64,000 nucleotides of DNA from DT-68 sp965263245 (GTDB taxonomy: Bacteria; Bacillota_I; Bacilli_A; Mycoplasmatales; Metamycoplasmataceae). Shown here one piece after another: positions 35,801 to 50,800 of the stretch. The notes below the pieces were generated by a model, which saw only the letters and a program-made list of their open reading frames with translations, was not told where the DNA came from and did no database searches. The position numbers and the translations under genes were made by a program. Within the stretch, counting starts at the first letter, position 1. The number at the start of each line of letters is the position of its first letter. The DNA is taken from NCBI GenBank assembly GCA_965263245.1, contig CBDHHR010000323.1, positions 1 to 64,000 on the forward strand, given 5' to 3'.

Positions 35801-38800
35801 TCTTTGTTTCTATGTTTCTGTGATTCTATGTTTCTGTGATTCTATGTTTCCGTGTTTCTATGTTTCTGTGATTCTATGTTTCTGTGATTCTATGTTTCTT
35901 TGATTCTATGTTTCTGTGATTCTATGTTTCTATATTTCTGTTTCTGTGTTTCTATGTTTCTGTGATTCTATGTTTCCATGTTTCTGTGATTCTATGTTTC
36001 TTTGATCCTATGCTTCTGTGCTTCTGTGATTCTATGTTTCTGTGATTCTATGTTTCTGTGATTCTATGTTTCTGTGATTCTATGTTTCTGTGATTCTATG
36101 TTTCTATATTTCTGTGTTTCTATGTTTCTGTCAGTTTCTATGTTTCTGTGATTCTATGTTTCTGTGATTCTAGATGTTTGTGTGATTCTATGTTTCTGTA
36201 TTTCTATGTTTCTGTGATTCTATGCTTCTGTGATTCTATGTTTCTGTGTTTCTATGTTTCTGTGATTCTATGTTTCTGTGTTTCTGTGTTTCTATGTTTC
36301 TGTGTTTCTATGTTTCTGTGTTTCTATGTTTCTGCGTTTCCATGTTTCTGTGTTTCTGTGTTTCCATTTTTCTGTAATTCTATGTTTCTGTGATTCTATG
36401 CTTCTGTGTTTCTGTCTTTCTTTGTTTCTGTGTTTCTATGTTTCTGTCATTCTATGTTTCTGTGTTTCTATGATTCTATTTCTATGTTTCTGTGATTCTA
36501 TGTTTCCGTGATTCTATGTTTCTGTGATTCTATGTTTCTATATTTCTGTGTTTCTGTGTTTCTATGTTTCTGTGATTCTATGTTTCTATGTTTCTGTGAT
36601 TCTATGTTTCTGAGTTTCTGTGATTCTATGTTTCTGTGATTCTATGTTTCTGTGATTCTATGTTTCTATGCTTCTATGTTTCTATGCTTCTATGTTTCTA
36701 TGCTTCTATGTTTCTGTGTTTCTATGATTCTATGATTCTATGTTTCTGTGTTTCTGTGATTCTATGTTTCTGTGTTTCTGTGATTCTATGTTTCTGTGAT
36801 TCTATGTTTCTGTGTTTCTATGTTTCTATGCTTCTATGTTTCTTTGCTTCTATGTTTCTGTGTTTCTATGATTCTATGTTTCTGTGTTTCTGTGATTCTA
36901 TGTTTCTGTGATTCTATGTTTCTGTGATTCTATGATTCTGTGTTTCTATGTTTCTGTGATTCTATGTTTCTGTGATTCTATGTTTCTGTGATTCTATGTT
37001 TCTATGTTTCTGTGTTCTATGTTTCTGTGATTCTATGTTTCTGTGATTCTATGTTTCTGTGATTCTATGTTTCTGTGATTCTATGTTTCTGTGATTCTAT
37101 GTTTCTGTGATTCTATGTTTCTGTGTTTCTATGTTTCTATGTTTCTGTGTTTCTGTGATTCTATGTTTCTGTGATTCTCATGTTTCTGTGTTTCTGTGAT
37201 TCTATGTTTCTGTGATTCTATGTTTCTGAGTTTCTGTGATTCTATGTTTCTGTGATTCTATGTTTCTGTGATTCTATGTTTCTGTGATTCTATATTTCTG
37301 TGTTTCTATGTTTCTGTGTTTCCATGTTTCTATGATTCTATGTTTCTGTGATTCTGTGTTTCTATGTTTCTGTGTTTCTATGTTTGTGTGTTTCTATGTT
37401 TCTATGTTTCCATGTTTCTGTGATTCTATGTTTCTGTGATTCTATGCTTCTGTGTTTCTGTGATTCTATGTTTCTGTGATTCTATGTTTCTGTGTTTCTG
37501 TGATTCTATGTTTCTGTAATTCTATGCTTCTGTGATTCTATGTTTCCGTGTTTCTATGTTTTTGTGATTCTATGTTTCTGTGATTCTATGTTTCTATGTT
37601 TCTGTGTTTCTATGTTTCTGTGATTCTATGCTTCTGTGATTCTATGTTTCTGTGTTTCTATGTTTCTGTGATTCTATGTTTCTGTCTTTCTATGTTTCTG
37701 TGATTCTATGTTTCTATGCTTCTATGTTTCTGTGTTTCTATGATTCTATGATTCTATGTTTCTGTGTTTCTGTGATTCTATGTTTCTGTGATTCTATATT
37801 TCTGTGATTCTATGTTTCTGTGTTTCTATGTTTCTGTGTTTCTATGTTTCTGTGTTTCTATGTTTCTATGCTTCTATGTTTCTGTGTTTCTATGATTCTA
37901 TGTTTCTGTGTTTCTGTGATTCTATGTTTCTGTGATTCTATATTTCTGTGATTCTATGTTTCTGTGTTTCTATGTTTCTGTGTTTCTATGTTTCTGTGAT
38001 TCTATGTTTCTGTGATTCTATGTTTCTGTGTTTCTATGTTTCTGTGTTTCTATGTTTCCGTGTTTCTATGTTTCTGTGATTCCATGTTTCTGTGATTCTA
38101 TGTTTCTATGCTTCTATGTTTCTATGCTTCTATGTTTCTGTGTTTCTATGATTCTATGATTCTATGTTTCTGTGTTTCCATGTTTCTGTGATTCTATGTT
38201 TCTGTGATTCTATGCTTCTGTGTTTCTGTGATTCTATGTTTCTGTGTTCCTATGTTTCTGTCATTCTATGTTTCTGTGTTTCTATGTTTCTATGTTTCCA
38301 TGTTTCTGTGATTCTATGTTTCTATGATTCTATGGTTCTGTGTTTCTGTGATTCTATGTTTCTGTGATTCTATGTTTCTATGATTCTATGTTTCTGTGAT
38401 TCTATGTTTCTGTGATTCTATGTTTCTATGTTTCTATGTTTCTGTGTTTCTATGTTTCTGTGATTCTATGCTTCTGTGATTCTATGTTTCTGTGATTCTA
38501 TGTTTCTATGTTTCTGTGATTCTATGTTTCTGTGTTTCTATGTTTCTCTGTTTCCATGTTTCTATGATTCTATGTTTCTGTGATTCTGTGTTTCTATGTT
38601 TCTGTGTTTCTATGTTTCTATGTTTCTATGTTTCCATGTTTCTGTGATTCTATGTTTCTGTGATTCTATGTTTCTGTGATTCTATGTTTCTGTGATTCTA
38701 TGTTTCTGTAATTCTATGCTTCTGTGATTCTATGTTTCCGTGTTTCTATGTTTCTGTGATTCTATGTTTCTGTGATTCTATGTTTCTATGTTTCTGTGTT

Positions 38801-41042
38801 TCTATGTTTCTGTGATTCTATGTTTCTGTGATTCTATGTTTCTGTGTTTCTATGTTTCTGTGATTCTATGTTTCTGTGTTTCTATGTTTCCGTGTTTCTA
38901 TGTTTCTGTGATTCTATGTTTCTGTGATTCTATGTTTCTTTGATTCTATGTTTCTGTGATTCTATGTTTCTATATTTCTGTTTCTGTGTTTCTATGTTTC
39001 TGTGATTCTATGTTTCCATGTTTCTGTGATTCTATGTTTCTTTGATTCTATGCTTCTGTGCTTCTGTGATTCTATGTTTCTGTGATTCTATGTTTCTGTG
39101 ATTCTATGTTTCTGTGATTCTATGTTTCTGTGATTCTATGTTTCTATATTTCTGTGTTTCTATGTTTCTGTCAGTTTCTATGTTTCTGTGATTCTATGTT
39201 TCTGTGATTCTATATGTTTGTGTGATTCTATGTTTCTGTGTTTCTATGTTTCTGTGATTCTATGCTTCTGTGATTCTATGTTTCTGTGTTTCTATGTTTC
39301 TGTGATTCTATGTTTCTGTGTTTCTGTGTTTCTATGTTTCTGTGTTTCTATGTTTCTGTGTTTCTATGTTTCTGCGTTTCCATGTTTCTGTGTTTCTGTG
39401 TTTCCATTTTTCTGTAATTCTATGTTTCTGTGATTCTATGCTTCTGTGTTTCTGTCTTTCTTTGTTTCTGTGTTTCTATGTTTCTGTCATTCTATGTTTC
39501 TGTGTTTCTATGATTCTATTTCTATGTTTCTGTGATTCTATGTTTCTGTGATTCTATGTTTCTGTGATTCTATGTTTCTATATTTCTGTGTTTCTGTGTT
39601 TCTGTGTTTCTATGTTTCTGTGATTCTATGTTTCCATGTTTCTGTGATTCTATGTTTCTGAGTTTCTGTGATTCTATGTTTCTGTGATTCTATGTTTCTG
39701 TGATTCTATGTTTCTATGCTTCTATGTTTCTATGCTTCTATGTTTCTATGCTTCTATGTTTCTGTGTTTCTATGATTCTATGATTCTATGTTTCTGTGTT
39801 TCTGTGATTCTATGTTTCTGTGTTTCTGTGATTCTATGTTTCTGTGATTCTATGTTTCTGTGTTTCTATGTTTCTATGCTTCTATGTTTCTTTGCTTCTA
39901 TGTTTCTGTGTTTCTATGATTCTATGTTTCTGTGTTTCTGTGATTCTATGTTTCTGTGATTCTATGTTTCTGTGATTCTATGATTCTGTGTTTCTATGTT
40001 TCTGTGATTCTATGTTTCTGTGATTCTATGTTTCTGTGATTCTATGTTTCTATGTTTCTGTGTTCTATGTTTCTGTGATTCTATGTTTCTGTGATTCTAT
40101 GTTTCTGTGATTCTATGTTTCTGTGATTCTATGTTTCTGTGATTCTATGTTTCTGTGATTCTATGTTTCTGTGTTTCTATGTTTCTATGTTTCCATGTTT
40201 CTGTGATTCTTTGTTTCTGTGATTCTATGCTTCTGTGTTTCTGTGATTCTATGTTTCTGTGATTCTATGTTTCTGAGTTTCTGTGATTCTATGTTTCTGT
40301 GATTCTATGTTTCTTTGATTCTATGTTTCTGTGATTCTATGTTTCTGTGTTTCTATGTTTCTGTGTTTCCATGTTTCTATGATTCTATGTTTCTGTGATT
40401 CTGTGTTTCTATGTTTCTGTGTTTCTATGTTTCTGTGTTTCTATGTTTCTATGTTTCCATGTTTCTGTGATTCTATGTTTCTGTGATTCTATGCTTCTGT
40501 GTTTCTGTGATTCTATGTTTCTGTGATTCTATGTTTCTGTGTTTCTGTGATTCTATGTTTCTGTAATTCTATGCTTCTGTGATTCTATGTTTCCGTGTTT
40601 CTATGTTTTTGTGATTCTATGTTTCTGTGATTCTATGTTTCTATGTTTCTGTGTTTCTATGTTTCTGTGATTCTATGCTTCTGTGATTCTCTGTTTCTGT
40701 GTTTCTATGTTTCTGTGATTCTATATTTCTGTGTTTCTATGTTTCTATGCTTCTATGTTTCTGTGTTTCTATGATTCTATGTTTCTCTGTTTCTGTGATT
40801 CTATGTTTCTGTGATTCTATATTTCTGTGATTCTATGTTTCTGTGTTTCTATGTTTCTGTGTTTCTATGTTTCTGTGATTCTATGTTTCTGTGATTCTAT
40901 GTTTCTGTGTTTCTATGTTTCTGTGTTTCTATGTTTCCGTGTTTCTATGTTTCTGTGATTCCATGTTTCTGTGATTCTATGTTTCTATGCTTCTATGTTT
41001 CTATGCTTCTATGTTTCTGTGTTTCTATGATTCTATGATTCT

Positions 41043-44000
41043 ATGTTTCTGTGTTTCCATGTTTCTGTGATTCTATGTTTCTGTGATTCTATGCTTCTGT
41101 GTTTCTGTGATTCTATGTTTCTGTGTTTCTATGTTTCTGTCATTCTATGTTTCTGTGTTTCTATGTTTCTATGTTTCCATGTTTCTGTGATTCTATGTTT
41201 CTATGATTCTATGCTTCTGTGTTTCTGTGATTCTATGTTTCTGTTATTCTATGTTTCTGTGATTCTATGTTTCTGTCAGTTTCTATGTTTCTGTGATTCT
41301 ATGTTTCTGTGATTCTATATGTTTGTGTGATTCTATGTTTCTGTGTTTCTATGTTTCTGTGATTCTATGCTTCTGTGATTCTATGTTTCTGTGATTCTAT
41401 GTTTCTATGTTTGGGTGATTCTATGTTTCTGTGTTTCTATGTTTCTCTGTTTCCATGTTTCTATGATTCTATGTTTCTGTGATTCTGTGTTTCTATGTTT
41501 CTGTGTTTCTATGTTTCTATGTTTCTATGTTTCCATGTTTCTGTGATTCTATGTTTCTGTGATTCTATGTTTCTGTCATTCTATGTTTCTGTGATTCTAT
41601 GTTTCTGTAATTCTATGCTTCTGTGATTCTATGTTTCCGTGTTTCTATGTTTCTGTGATTCTATGTTTCTGTGATTCTATGTTTCTATGTTTCTGTGTTT
41701 CTATGTTTCTGTGATTCTATGCTTCTGTGATTCTATGTTTCTGTGTTTCTATGTTTCTGTGATTCTATGTTTCTGTGTTTCTATATTTCTGTGATTCTAT
41801 GTTTCTGTGATTCTATGTTTCTGTGATTCTATGTTTCTGTTATTCTATGTTTCTATATTTCTGTGTTTCTATGTTTCTGTCAGTTTCTATGTTTCTTTGA
41901 TTCTATGTTTCTGTGATTCTATATGTTTGTGTGATTCTATGTTTCTGTGTTTCTATGTTTCTGTGATTCTATGCTTCTGTGATTCTATGTTTCTGTGTTT
42001 CTATGTTTCTGTGATTCTATGTTTCTGTGTTTCTGTGTTTCTATGTTTCTGTGTTTCTATGTTTCTGCGTTTCCATGTTTCTGTGTTTGCATTTTTCTGT
42101 AATTCTATGTTTCTGTGATTCTATGCTTCTGTGTTTCTTTGTTTCTATGTTTCTGTGATTCTATGTTTCTGTGATTCTATGTTTCCGTGTTTCTATGTTT
42201 CTGTGATTCTATGTTTCTGTGATTCTATGTTTCTTTGATTCTATGTTTCTGTGATTCTATGTTTCTATATTTCTGTTTCTGTGTTTCTATGTTTCTGTGA
42301 TTCTATGTTTCCATGTTTCTGTGATTCTATGTTTCTTTGATCCTATGCTTCTGTGCTTCTGTGATTCTATGTTTCTGTGATTCTATGTTTCTGTGATTCT
42401 ATGTTTCTGTGATTCTATGTTTCTGTGATTCTATGTTTCTATATTTCTGTGTTTCTATGTTTCTGTCAGTTTCTATGTTTCTGTGATTCTATGTTTCTGT
42501 GATTCTAGATGTTTGTGTGATTCTATGTTTCTGTGTTTCTATGTTTCTGTGATTCTATGCTTCTGTGATTCTATGTTTCTGTGTTTCTATGTTTCTGTGA
42601 TTCTATGTTTCTGTGTTTCTGTGTTTCTATGTTTCTGTGTTTCTATGTTTCTGTGTTTCTATGTTTCTGCGTTTCCATGTTTCTGTGTTTCTGTGTTTCC
42701 ATTTTTCTGTAATTCTATGTTTCTGTGATTCTATGCTTCTGTGTTTCTGTCTTTCTTTGTTTCTGTGTTTCTATGTTTCTGTCATTCTATGTTTCTGTGT
42801 TTCTATGATTCTATTTCTATGTTTCTGTGATTCTATGTTTCCGTGATTCTATGTTTCTGTGATTCTATGTTTCTATATTTCTGTGTTTCTGTGTTTCTAT
42901 GTTTCTGTGATTCTATGTTTCTATGTTTCTGTGATTCTATGTTTCTGAGTTTCTGTGATTCTATGTTTCTGTGATTCTATGTTTCTGTGATTCTATGTTT
43001 CTATGCTTCTATATTTCTATGCTTCTATGTTTCTATGCTTCTATGTTTCTGTGTTTCTATGATTCTATGATTCTATGTTTCTGTGTTTCTGTGATTCTAT
43101 GTTTCTGTGTTTCTGTGATTCTATGTTTCTGTGATTCTATGTTTCTGTGTTTCTATGTTTCTATGCTTCTATGTTTCTTTGCTTCTATGTTTCTGTGTTT
43201 CTATGATTCTATGTTTCTGTGTTTCTGTGATTCTATGTTTCTGTGATTCTATGTTTCTGTGATTCTATGATTCTGTGTTTCTATGTTTCTGTGATTCTAT
43301 GTTTCTGTGATTCTATGTTTCTGTGATTCTATGTTTCTATGTTTCTGTGTTCTATGTTTCTGTGATTCTATGTTTCTGTGATTCTATGTTTCTGTGATTC
43401 TATGTTTCTGTGATTCTATGTTTCTGTGATTCTATGTTTCTGTGATTCTATGTTTCTGTGTTTCTATGTTTCTATGTTTCTGTGTTTCTGTGATTCTATG
43501 TTTCTGTGATTCTCATGTTTCTGTGTTTCTGTGATTCTATGTTTCTGTGATTCTATGTTTCTGAGTTTCTGTGATTCTATGTTTCTGTGATTCTATGTTT
43601 CTGTGATTCTATGTTTCTGTGATTCTATATTTCTGTGTTTCTATGTTTCTGTGTTTCCATGTTTCTATGATTCTATGTTTCTGTGATTCTGTGTTTCTAT
43701 GTTTCTGTGTTTCTATGTTTGTGTGTTTCTATGTTTCTATGTTTCCATGTTTCTGTGATTCTATGTTTCTGTGATTCTATGCTTCTGTGTTTCTGTGATT
43801 CTATGTTTCTGTGATTCTATGTTTCTGTGTTTCTGTGATTCTATGTTTCTGTAATTCTATGCTTCTGTGATTCTATGTTTCCGTGTTTCTATGTTTTTGT
43901 GATTCTATGTTTCTGTGATTCTATGTTTCTATGTTTCTGTGTTTCTATGTTTCTGTGATTCTATGCTTCTGTGATTCTATGTTTCTGTGTTTCTATGTTT

Positions 44001-44426
44001 CTGTGATTCTATGTTTCTGTCTTTCTATGTTTCTGTGATTCTATGTTTCTATGCTTCTATGTTTCTGTGTTTCTATGATTCTATGATTCTATGTTTCTGT
44101 GATTCTATATTTCTGTGTTTCTATGTTTCTATGCTTCTATGTTTCTGTGTTTCTATGATTCTATGTTTCTGTGTTTCTGTGATTCTATGTTTCTGTGATT
44201 CTATATTTCTGTGATTCTATGTTTCTGTGTTTCTATGTTTCTGTGTTTCTATGTTTCTGTGATTCTATGTTTCTGTGATTCTATGTTTCTGTGTTTCTAT
44301 GTTTCTGTGTTTCTATGTTTCCGTGTTTCTATGTTTCTGTGATTCAATGTTTCTGTGATTCTATGTTTCTATGCTTCTATGTTTCTATGCTTCTATGTTT
44401 CTGTGTTTCTATGATTCTATGATTCT
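41043..44426 (+). repeat. Higher-order repeat unit of 3384 bp, copy 1
   Basis: Landmark sequences at 41043, 41807, 42483, 42971, 43987 and 44427 recur exactly 3384 bp later (44427, 45191, 45867, 46355, 47371, 47811). The two copies share private variants, including GATTCTAGATG and TATGTTTGGGTGATTC, also found in a third copy near 34708-36393. Confidence 0.85.
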
Positions 44427-47400
44427 ATGTTTCTGTGTTTCCATGTTTCTGTGATTCTATGTTTCTGTGATTCTATGCTTCTGTGTTTCTGTGATTCTAT
44501 GTTTCTGTGTTTCTATGTTTCTGTCATTCTATGTTTCTGTGTTTCTATGTTTCTATGTTTCCATGTTTCTGTGATTCTATGTTTCTATGATTCTATGCTT
44601 CTGTGTTTCTGTGATTCTATGTTTCTGTTATTCTATGTTTCTGTGATTCTATGTTTCTGTCAGTTTCTATGTTTCTGTGATTCTATGTTTCTGTGATTCT
44701 ATATGTTTGTGTGATTCTATGTTTCTGTGTTTCTATGTTTCTGTGATTCTATGCTTCTGTGATTCTATGTTTCTGTGATTCTATGTTTCTATGTTTGGGT
44801 GATTCTATGTTTCTGTGTTTCTATGTTTCTCTGTTTCCATGTTTCTATGATTCTATGTTTCTGTGATTCTGTGTTTCTATGTTTCTGTGTTTCTATGTTT
44901 CTATGTTTCTATGTTTCCATGTTTCTGTGATTCTATGTTTCTGTGATTCTATGTTTCTGTCATTCTATGTTTCTGTGATTCTATGTTTCTGTAATTCTAT
45001 GCTTCTGTGATTCTATGTTTCCGTGTTTCTATGTTTCTGTGATTCTATGTTTCTGTGATTGTATGTTTCTATGTTTCTGTGTTTCTATGTTTCTGTGATT
45101 CTATGCTTCTGTGATTCTATGTTTCTGTGTTTCTATGTTTCTGTGATTCTATGTTTCTGTGTTTCTATATTTCTGTGATTCTATGTTTCTGTGATTCTAT
45201 GTTTCTGTGATTCTATGTTTCTGTTATTCTATGTTTCTATATTTCTGTGTTTCTATGTTTCTGTCAGTTTCTATGTTTCTTTGATTCTATGTTTCTGTGA
45301 TTCTATATGTTTGTGTGATTCTATGTTTCTGTGTTTCTATGTTTCTGTGATTCTATGCTTCTGTGATTCTATGTTTCTGTGTTTCTATGTCTCTGTGATT
45401 CTATGTTTCTGTGTTTCTGTGTTTCTATGTTTCTGTGTTTCTATGTTTCTGCGTTTCCATGTTTCTGTGTTTCCATTTTTCTGTAATTCTATGTTTCTGT
45501 GATTCTATGCTTCTGTGTTTCTTTGTTTCTATGTTTCTGTGATTCTATGTTTCTGTGATTCTATGTTTCCGTGTTTCTATGTTTCTGTGATTCTATGTTT
45601 CTGTGATTCTATGTTTCTTTGATTCTATGTTTCTGTGATTCTATGTTTCTATATTTCTGTTTCTGTGTTTCTATGTTTCTGTGATTCTATGTTTCCATGT
45701 TTCTGTGATTCTATGTTTCTTTGATCCTATGCTTCTGTGCTTCTGTGATTCTATGTTTCTGTGATTCTATGTTTCTGTGATTCTATGTTTCTGTGATTCT
45801 ATGTTTCTGTGATTCTATGTTTCTATATTTCTGTGTTTCTATGTTTCTGTCAGTTTCTATGTTTCTGTGATTCTATGTTTCTGTGATTCTAGATGTTTGT
45901 GTGATTCTATGTTTCTGTGTTTCTATGTTTCTGTGATTCTATGCTTCTGTGATTCTATGTTTCTGTGTTTCTATGTTTCTGTGATTCTATGTTTCTGTGT
46001 TTCTGTGTTTCTATGTTTCTGTGTTTCTATGTTTCTGTGTTTCTATGTTTCTGCGTTTCCATGTTTCTGTGTTTCTGTGTTTCCATTTTTCTGTAATTCT
46101 ATGTTTCTGTGATTCTATGCTTCTGTGTTTCTGTCTTTCTTTGTTTCTGTGTTTCTATGTTTCTGTCATTCTATGTTTCTGTGTTTCTATGATTCTATTT
46201 CTATGTTTCTGTGATTCTATGTTTCCGTGATTCTATGTTTCTGTGATTCTATGTTTCTATATTTCTGTGTTTCTGTGTTTCTATGTTTCTGTGATTCTAT
46301 GTTTCTATGTTTCTGTGATTCTATGTTTCTGAGTTTCTGTGATTCTATGTTTCTGTGACTCTATGTTTCTGTGATTCTATGTTTCTATGCTTCTATGTTT
46401 CTATGCTTCTATGTTTCTATGCTTCTATGTTTCTGTGTTTCTATGATTCTATGATTCTATGTTTCTGTGTTTCTGTGATTCTATGTTTCTGTGTTTCTGT
46501 GATTCTATGTTTCTGTGATTCTATGTTTCTGTGTTTCTATGTTTCTATGCTTCTATGTTTCTTTGCTTCTATGTTTCTGTGTTTCTATGATTCTATGTTT
46601 CTGTGTTTCTGTGATTCTATGTTTCTGTGATTCTATGTTTCTGTGATTCTATGATTCTGTGTTTCTATGTTTCTGTGATTCTATGTTTCTGTGATTCTAT
46701 GTTTCTGTGATTCTATTTTTCTATGTTTCTGTGTTCTATGTTTCTGTGATTCTATGTTTCTGTGATTCTATGTTTCTGTGATTCTATGTTTCTGTGATTC
46801 TATGTTTCTGTGATTCTATGTTTCTGTGATTCTATGTTTCTGTGTTTCTATGTTTCTATGTTTCTGTGTTTCTGTGATTCTATGTTTCTGTGATTCTCAT
46901 GTTTCTGTGTTTCTGTGATTCTATGTTTCTGTGATTCTATGTTTCTGAGTTTCTGTGATTCTATGTTTCTGTGATTCTATGTTTCTGTGATTCTATGTTT
47001 CTGTGATTCTATATTTCTGTGTTTCTATGTTTCTGTGTTTCCATGTTTCTATGATTCTATGTTTCTGTGATTCTGTGTTTCTATGTTTCTGTGTTTCTAT
47101 GTTTGTGTGTTTCTATGTTTCTATGTTTCCATGTTTCTGTGATTCTATGTTTCTGTGATTCTATGCTTCTGTGTTTCTGTGATTCTATGTTTCTGTGATT
47201 CTATGTTTCTGTGTTTCTGTGATTCTATGTTTCTGTAATTCTATGCTTCTGTGATTCTATGTTTCCGTGTTTCTATGTTTTTGTGATTCTATGTTTCTGT
47301 GATTCTATGTTTCTATGTTTCTGTGTTTCTATGTTTCTGTGATTCTATGCTTCTGTGATTCTATGTTTCTGTGTTTCTATGTTTCTGTGATTCTATGTTT

Positions 47401-47810
47401 CTGTCTTTCTATGTTTCTGTGATTCTATGTTTCTATGCTTCTATGTTTCTGTGTTTCTATGATTCTATGATTCTATGTTTCTGTGATTCTATATTTCTGT
47501 GTTTCTATGTTTCTATGCTTCTATGTTTCTGTGTTTCTATGATTCTATGTTTCTGTGTTTCTGTGATTCTATGTTTCTGTGATTCTATATTTCTGTGATT
47601 CTATGTTTCTGTGTTTCTATGTTTCTGTGTTTCTATGTTTCTGTGATTCTATGTTTCTGTGATTCTATGTTTCTGTGTTTCTATGTTTCTGTGTTTCTAT
47701 GTTTCCGTGTTTCTATGTTTCTGTGATTCCATGTTTCTGTGATTCTATGTTTCTATGCTTCTATGTTTCTATGCTTCTATGTTTCTGTGTTTCTATGATT
47801 CTATGATTCT
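44427..47810 (+). repeat. Higher-order repeat unit of 3384 bp, copy 2
   Basis: Adjacent copy of 41043-44426 at 3384-bp offset, nearly identical. Related units have offsets of 3375 (15092 to 18467) and 3388 (48843 to 52231, 50355 to 53743); shortened units of about 1.6, 1.9 and 3.0 kb also occur. Confidence 0.85.
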
Positions 47811-50800
47811 ATGTTTCTGTGTTTCCATGTTTCTGTGATTCTATGTTTCTGTGATTCTATGCTTCTGTGTTTCTGTGATTCTATGTTTCTGTGTTCCTAT
47901 GTTTCTGTCATTCTATGTTTCTGTGTTTCTATGTTTCTATGTTTCCATGTTTCTGTGATTCTATGTTTCTATGATTCTATGGTTCTGTGTTTCTGTGATT
48001 CTATGTTTCTGTGATTCTATGTTTCTATGATTCTATGTTTCTGTGATTCTATGTTTCTGTGATTCTATGTTTCTATGTTTCTATGTTTCTATGTTTCTGT
48101 GTTTCTATGTTTCTGTGATTCTATGCTTCTGTGATTCTATGTTTCTGTGATTCTATGTTTCTATGTTTCTGTGATTCTATGTTTCTGTGTTTCTATGTTT
48201 CTCTGTTTCCATGTTTCTATGATTCTATGTTTCTGTGATTCTGTGTTTCTATGTTTCTGTGTTTCTATGTTTCTATGTTTCTATGTTTCCATGTTTCTGT
48301 GATTCTATGTTTCTGTGATTCTATGTTTCTGTGATTCTATGTTTCTGTGATTCTATGTTTCTGTAATTCTATGCTTCTGTGATTCTATGTTTCCGTGTTT
48401 CTATGTTTCTGTGATTCTATGTTTCTGTGATTCTATGTTTCTATGTTTCTGTGTTTCTATGTTTCTGTGATTCTATGTTTCTGTGATTCTATGTTTCTGT
48501 GTTTCTATGTTTCTGTGATTCTATGTTTCTGTGTTTCTATGTTTCCGTGTTTCTATGTTTCTGTGATTCTATGTTTCTGTGATTCTATGTTTCTTTGATT
48601 CTATGTTTCTGTGATTCTATGTTTCTATATTTCTGTTTCTGTGTTTCTATGTTTCTGTGATTCTATGTTTCCATGTTTCTGTGATTCTATGTTTCTTTGA
48701 TTCTATGCTTCTGTGCTTCTGTGATTCTATGTTTCTGTGATTCTATGTTTCTGTGATTCTATGTTTCTGTGATTCTATGTTTCTGTGATTCTATGTTTCT
48801 ATATTTCTGTGTTTCTATGTTTCTGTCAGTTTCTATGTTTCTGTGATTCTATGTTTCTGTGATTCTATATGTTTGTGTGATTCTATGTTTCTGTGTTTCT
48901 ATGTTTCTGTGATTCTATGCTTCTGTGATTCTATGTTTCTGTGTTTCTATGTTTCTGTGATTCTATGTTTCTGTGTTTCTGTGTTTCTATGTTTCTGTGT
49001 TTCTATGTTTCTGTGTTTCTATGTTTCTGCGTTTCCATGTTTCTGTGTTTCTGTGTTTCCATTTTTCTGTAATTCTATGTTTCTGTGATTCTATGCTTCT
49101 GTGTTTCTGTGTTTCTTTGTTTCTGTGTTTCTATGTTTCTGTCATTCTATGTTTCTGTGTTTCTATGATTCTATTTCTATGTTTCTGTGATTCTATGTTT
49201 CTGTGATTCTATGTTTCTGTGATTCTATGTTTCTATATTTCTGTGTTTCTGTGTTTCTGTGTTTCTATGTTTCTGTGATTCTATGTTTCCATGTTTCTGT
49301 GATTCTATGTTTCTGAGTTTCTGTGATTCTATGTTTCTGTGATTCTATGTTTCTGTGATTCTATGTTTCTATGCTTCTATGTTTCTATGCTTCTATGTTT
49401 CTATGCTTCTATGTTTCTGTGTTTCTATGATTCTATGATTCTATGTTTCTGTGTTTCTGTGATTCTATGTTTCTGTGTTTCTGTGATTCTATGTTTCTGT
49501 GATTCTATGTTTCTGTGTTTCTATGTTTCTATGCTTCTATGTTTCTTTGCTTCTATGTTTCTGTGTTTCTATGATTCTATGTTTCTGTGTTTCTGTGATT
49601 CTATAATTCTGTGATTCTATGTTTCTGTGATTCTATGATTCTGTGTTTCTATGTTTCTGTGATTCTATGTTTCTGTAATTCTATGTTTCTGTGATTCTAT
49701 GTTTCTATGTTTCTGTGTTCTATGTTTCTGTGATTCTATGTTTCTGTGATTTTATGTTTCTGTGATTCTATGTTTCTGTGATTCTATGTTTCTGTGATTC
49801 TATGTTTCTGTGATTCTATGTTTCTGTGTTTCTATGTTTCTATGTTTCTGTGTTTCTGTGATTCTATGTTTCTGTGATTCTCATGTTTCTGTGTTTCTGT
49901 GATTCTATGTTTCTGTGATTCTATGTTTCTGAGTTTCCGTGATTCTATGTTTCTGTGATTCTATGTTTCTGTGATTCTATGTTTCTGTGATTCTATGTTT
50001 CTGTGTTTCTATGTTTCTGTGTTTCCATGTTTCTATGATTCTATGTTTCTGTGATTCTGTGTTTCTATGTTTCTGTGTTTCTATGTTTCTGTGTTTCTAT
50101 GTTTCTATGTTTCCATGTTTCTGTGATTCTATGTTTCTGTGATTCTATGCTTCCGTGTTTCTGTGATTCTATGTTTCTGTGATTCTATGTTTCTGTGTTT
50201 CTGTGATTCTATGTTTCTGTAATTCTATGCTTCTGTGATTCTATGTTTCCGTGTTTCTATGTTTTTGTGATTCTATGTTTCTGTGATTCTATGATTCTAT
50301 GTTTCTGTGTTTCTATGTTTCTGTGATTCTATGCTTCTGTGATTCTCTGTTTCTGTGTTTCTATGTTTCTGTGATTCTATGTTTCTGTCTTTCTATGTTT
50401 CTGTGATTCTATGTTTCTATGCTTCTATGTTTCTGTGTTTCTATGATTCTATGATTCTATGTTTCTGTGATTCTATATTTCTGTGTTTCTATGTTTCTAT
50501 GCTTCTATGTTTCTGTGTTTCTATGATTCTATGTTTCTGTGTTTCTGTGATTCTATGTTTCTGTGATTCTATATTTCTGTCATTCTATGTTTCTGTGTTT
50601 CTATGTTTCTGTGTTTCTATGTTTCTGTGATTCTATGTTTCTGTGATTCTATGTTTCTGTGTTTCTATGTTTCTGTGTTTCTATGTTTCCGTGTTTCTAT
50701 GTTTCTGTGATTCCATGTTTCTGTGATTCTATGTTTCTATGCTTCTATGTTTCTATGCTTCTATGTTTCTGTGTTTCTATGATTCTATGATTCTATGTTT

